A stretch of 64,000 nt of DNA, taken from positions 1 through 64,000 of the forward strand of contig JANQPX010000021.1 in NCBI GenBank assembly GCA_028285265.1, written 5' to 3'. A model generated the notes under the pieces. The model ran no database searches. It was not told the origin of the DNA and saw nothing but the letters and a program-made list of their open reading frames with translations. This stretch comes from Geminicoccaceae bacterium (GTDB lineage: Bacteria > Pseudomonadota > Alphaproteobacteria > Geminicoccales > Geminicoccaceae). The position numbers were made by a program, and so were the translations under genes. Of the stretch, positions 63,289-64,000 are shown piece after piece. The stretch's first letter is position 1; each line of letters opens with the position of its first letter.

Positions 63289-63887
63289 CAACAGGGCCCT
63301 GTGAAGAAGCGAATGCCGGCGCGCACCTGATGTGCCGTAATGTCGTCGTCGACATCCGCTAGGTCGGTATCGAACCATTCGAACCGATAGGAAACGACAA
63401 CATCAAAATTTTCAGCCGCTGCAAACGAAACGCCGAGCTCACCATGGGCTGTCAGTGCGACTTCACTGTCGTCCAAATCGTCCCCATCCAGTTCTAAGGA
63501 CGCAAACCCAAAACCTGCGCCAGCATAAGGGAGTATGTTGGACTGGTTGAAGCCGACAAAGTCGAAATACAATGAGCCGGTGCCGCGCAACGCTGACAAT
63601 GTTCCGTCATCATTGTTGTTCTGAAACTCGCTGACATCGGCCTCGTTATATTCGATTTCAGCTTCCGCTCGGACGGATCCGAAGATGTAGCCGAGTTGTC
63701 CACCAACAAGCCAACCAGGATCGAACTCAAGGTCGTTACCGTTGATTTCGTTGTCGCTGTAAAACTGGGCGCCGCCAAAAACGCCCCAATAGAGATCGCC
63801 AACGCTTTGCGCCGCTGCTTGACCAGGCATCAAAGCCATCGACAAGAGGGACGCGAGAAGACCGCAAGAGGCTGCCGAACGCTTCAT
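63285..63887 (-). CDS. Outer-membrane beta-barrel protein
   Basis: A 200-residue protein with a signal peptide ending near QAAAQ. The mature part has alternating aromatic strands, for example WLVGGQLGYIFGSVRAEAEIEYNEA (shown as LVGGQLGYIFGSVR), GSLYFDFVGF, LPYAGAGFGFASLEL and the terminal HQVRAGIRFF. This fits an eight-stranded barrel of the OmpA/OmpX-like class. The terminal Phe of many barrel proteins is followed here by a short TGPCC end, which is unusual. The start ATG 63887 has GGGAG upstream. Role unknown. Confidence 0.85.
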   Translation of the reverse strand: MKRSAASCGLLASLLSMALMPGQAAAQSVGDLYWGVFGGAQFYSDNEINGNDLEFDPGWLVGGQLGYIFGSVRAEAEIEYNEADVSEFQNNNDDGTLSALRGTGSLYFDFVGFNQSNILPYAGAGFGFASLELDGDDLDDSEVALTAHGELGVSFAAAENFDVVVSYRFEWFDTDLADVDDDITAHQVRAGIRFFTGPCC

Positions 63888-64000
63888 CAGACACTCCCTT
63901 AGGATGAACGCTTAACGCCTAAACCACGCTGTAGTTCTTTTCAATGCGGTGCGTCCGAATGGATGAAAATCGTTCGATTAGTGTGGCTTTCGCGCATTTT

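Overview
The window looks like chromosomal DNA of an alphaproteobacterium. Several independent signs agree: the LexA gene is preceded by a GTTC-N7-GTTC SOS box, the typical alphaproteobacterial form; the gene orders trpG-trpD-trpC-moaC-moeA-lexA, rpoZ-rsh-DUF2062-acpS-lepB-rnc and PBP1A-AmiC|RNase E are characteristic of the class; and RNase E carries the acidic insertion in its S1 domain common in this group. The order or genus cannot be fixed from the sequence alone. No rRNA, CRISPR array or insertion sequence was seen.

Region 1 (1 to about 5350) is the right end of an integrated element. It holds the end of a pentapeptide-repeat/TIR-domain gene, a second pentapeptide-repeat gene with an unknown C-terminal domain, a phage terminase small subunit, a broken terminase large subunit, and a large alanine-rich membrane protein built partly from a DNA hexamer repeat. 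It ends at a displaced 3' half of a tRNA-Gly(CCC) gene, the classic footprint of tRNA-targeted integration. The intact tRNA and the integrase should lie off the left edge.

Region 2 (5350 to 21200) is sparser. It holds a PstS-like/OmpA fusion protein, a DUF547 lipoprotein that overlaps tail-to-tail with a radical SAM enzyme, a peroxiredoxin/AraC divergent pair, a RutR-like TetR regulator with the PreT-PreA dihydropyrimidine dehydrogenase genes (both with candidate RutR-type operators), a HEAT-repeat protein, a DjlA-like co-chaperone, a TfoX-N protein, and a LabA-like NYN protein with a family 5 uracil-DNA glycosylase.

Region 3 (21600 to 34000) is conserved housekeeping DNA: omega subunit and (p)ppGpp synthetase/hydrolase, holo-ACP synthase, signal peptidase I, RNase III, LexA, molybdenum cofactor genes and tryptophan genes.

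Region 4 (34200 to 48500) is mixed: a divergent polysaccharide deacetylase, Nudix and GNAT enzymes, a D-amino-acid dehydrogenase/racemase/orphan ABC permease group, a TRAP transporter operon, a DUF928 + CHASE2-cyclase pair, an MBL hydrolase and a PPK2 kinase.

Region 5 (48480 to 63900) contains PBP1A and AmiC opposite RNase E, an ECF sigma/anti-sigma pair closed by a clear terminator, a tightly overlapping UbiD-PmbA-inositol-phosphatase operon, a thioredoxin-fold protein, a UMF1-type transporter and an outer-membrane beta-barrel protein.
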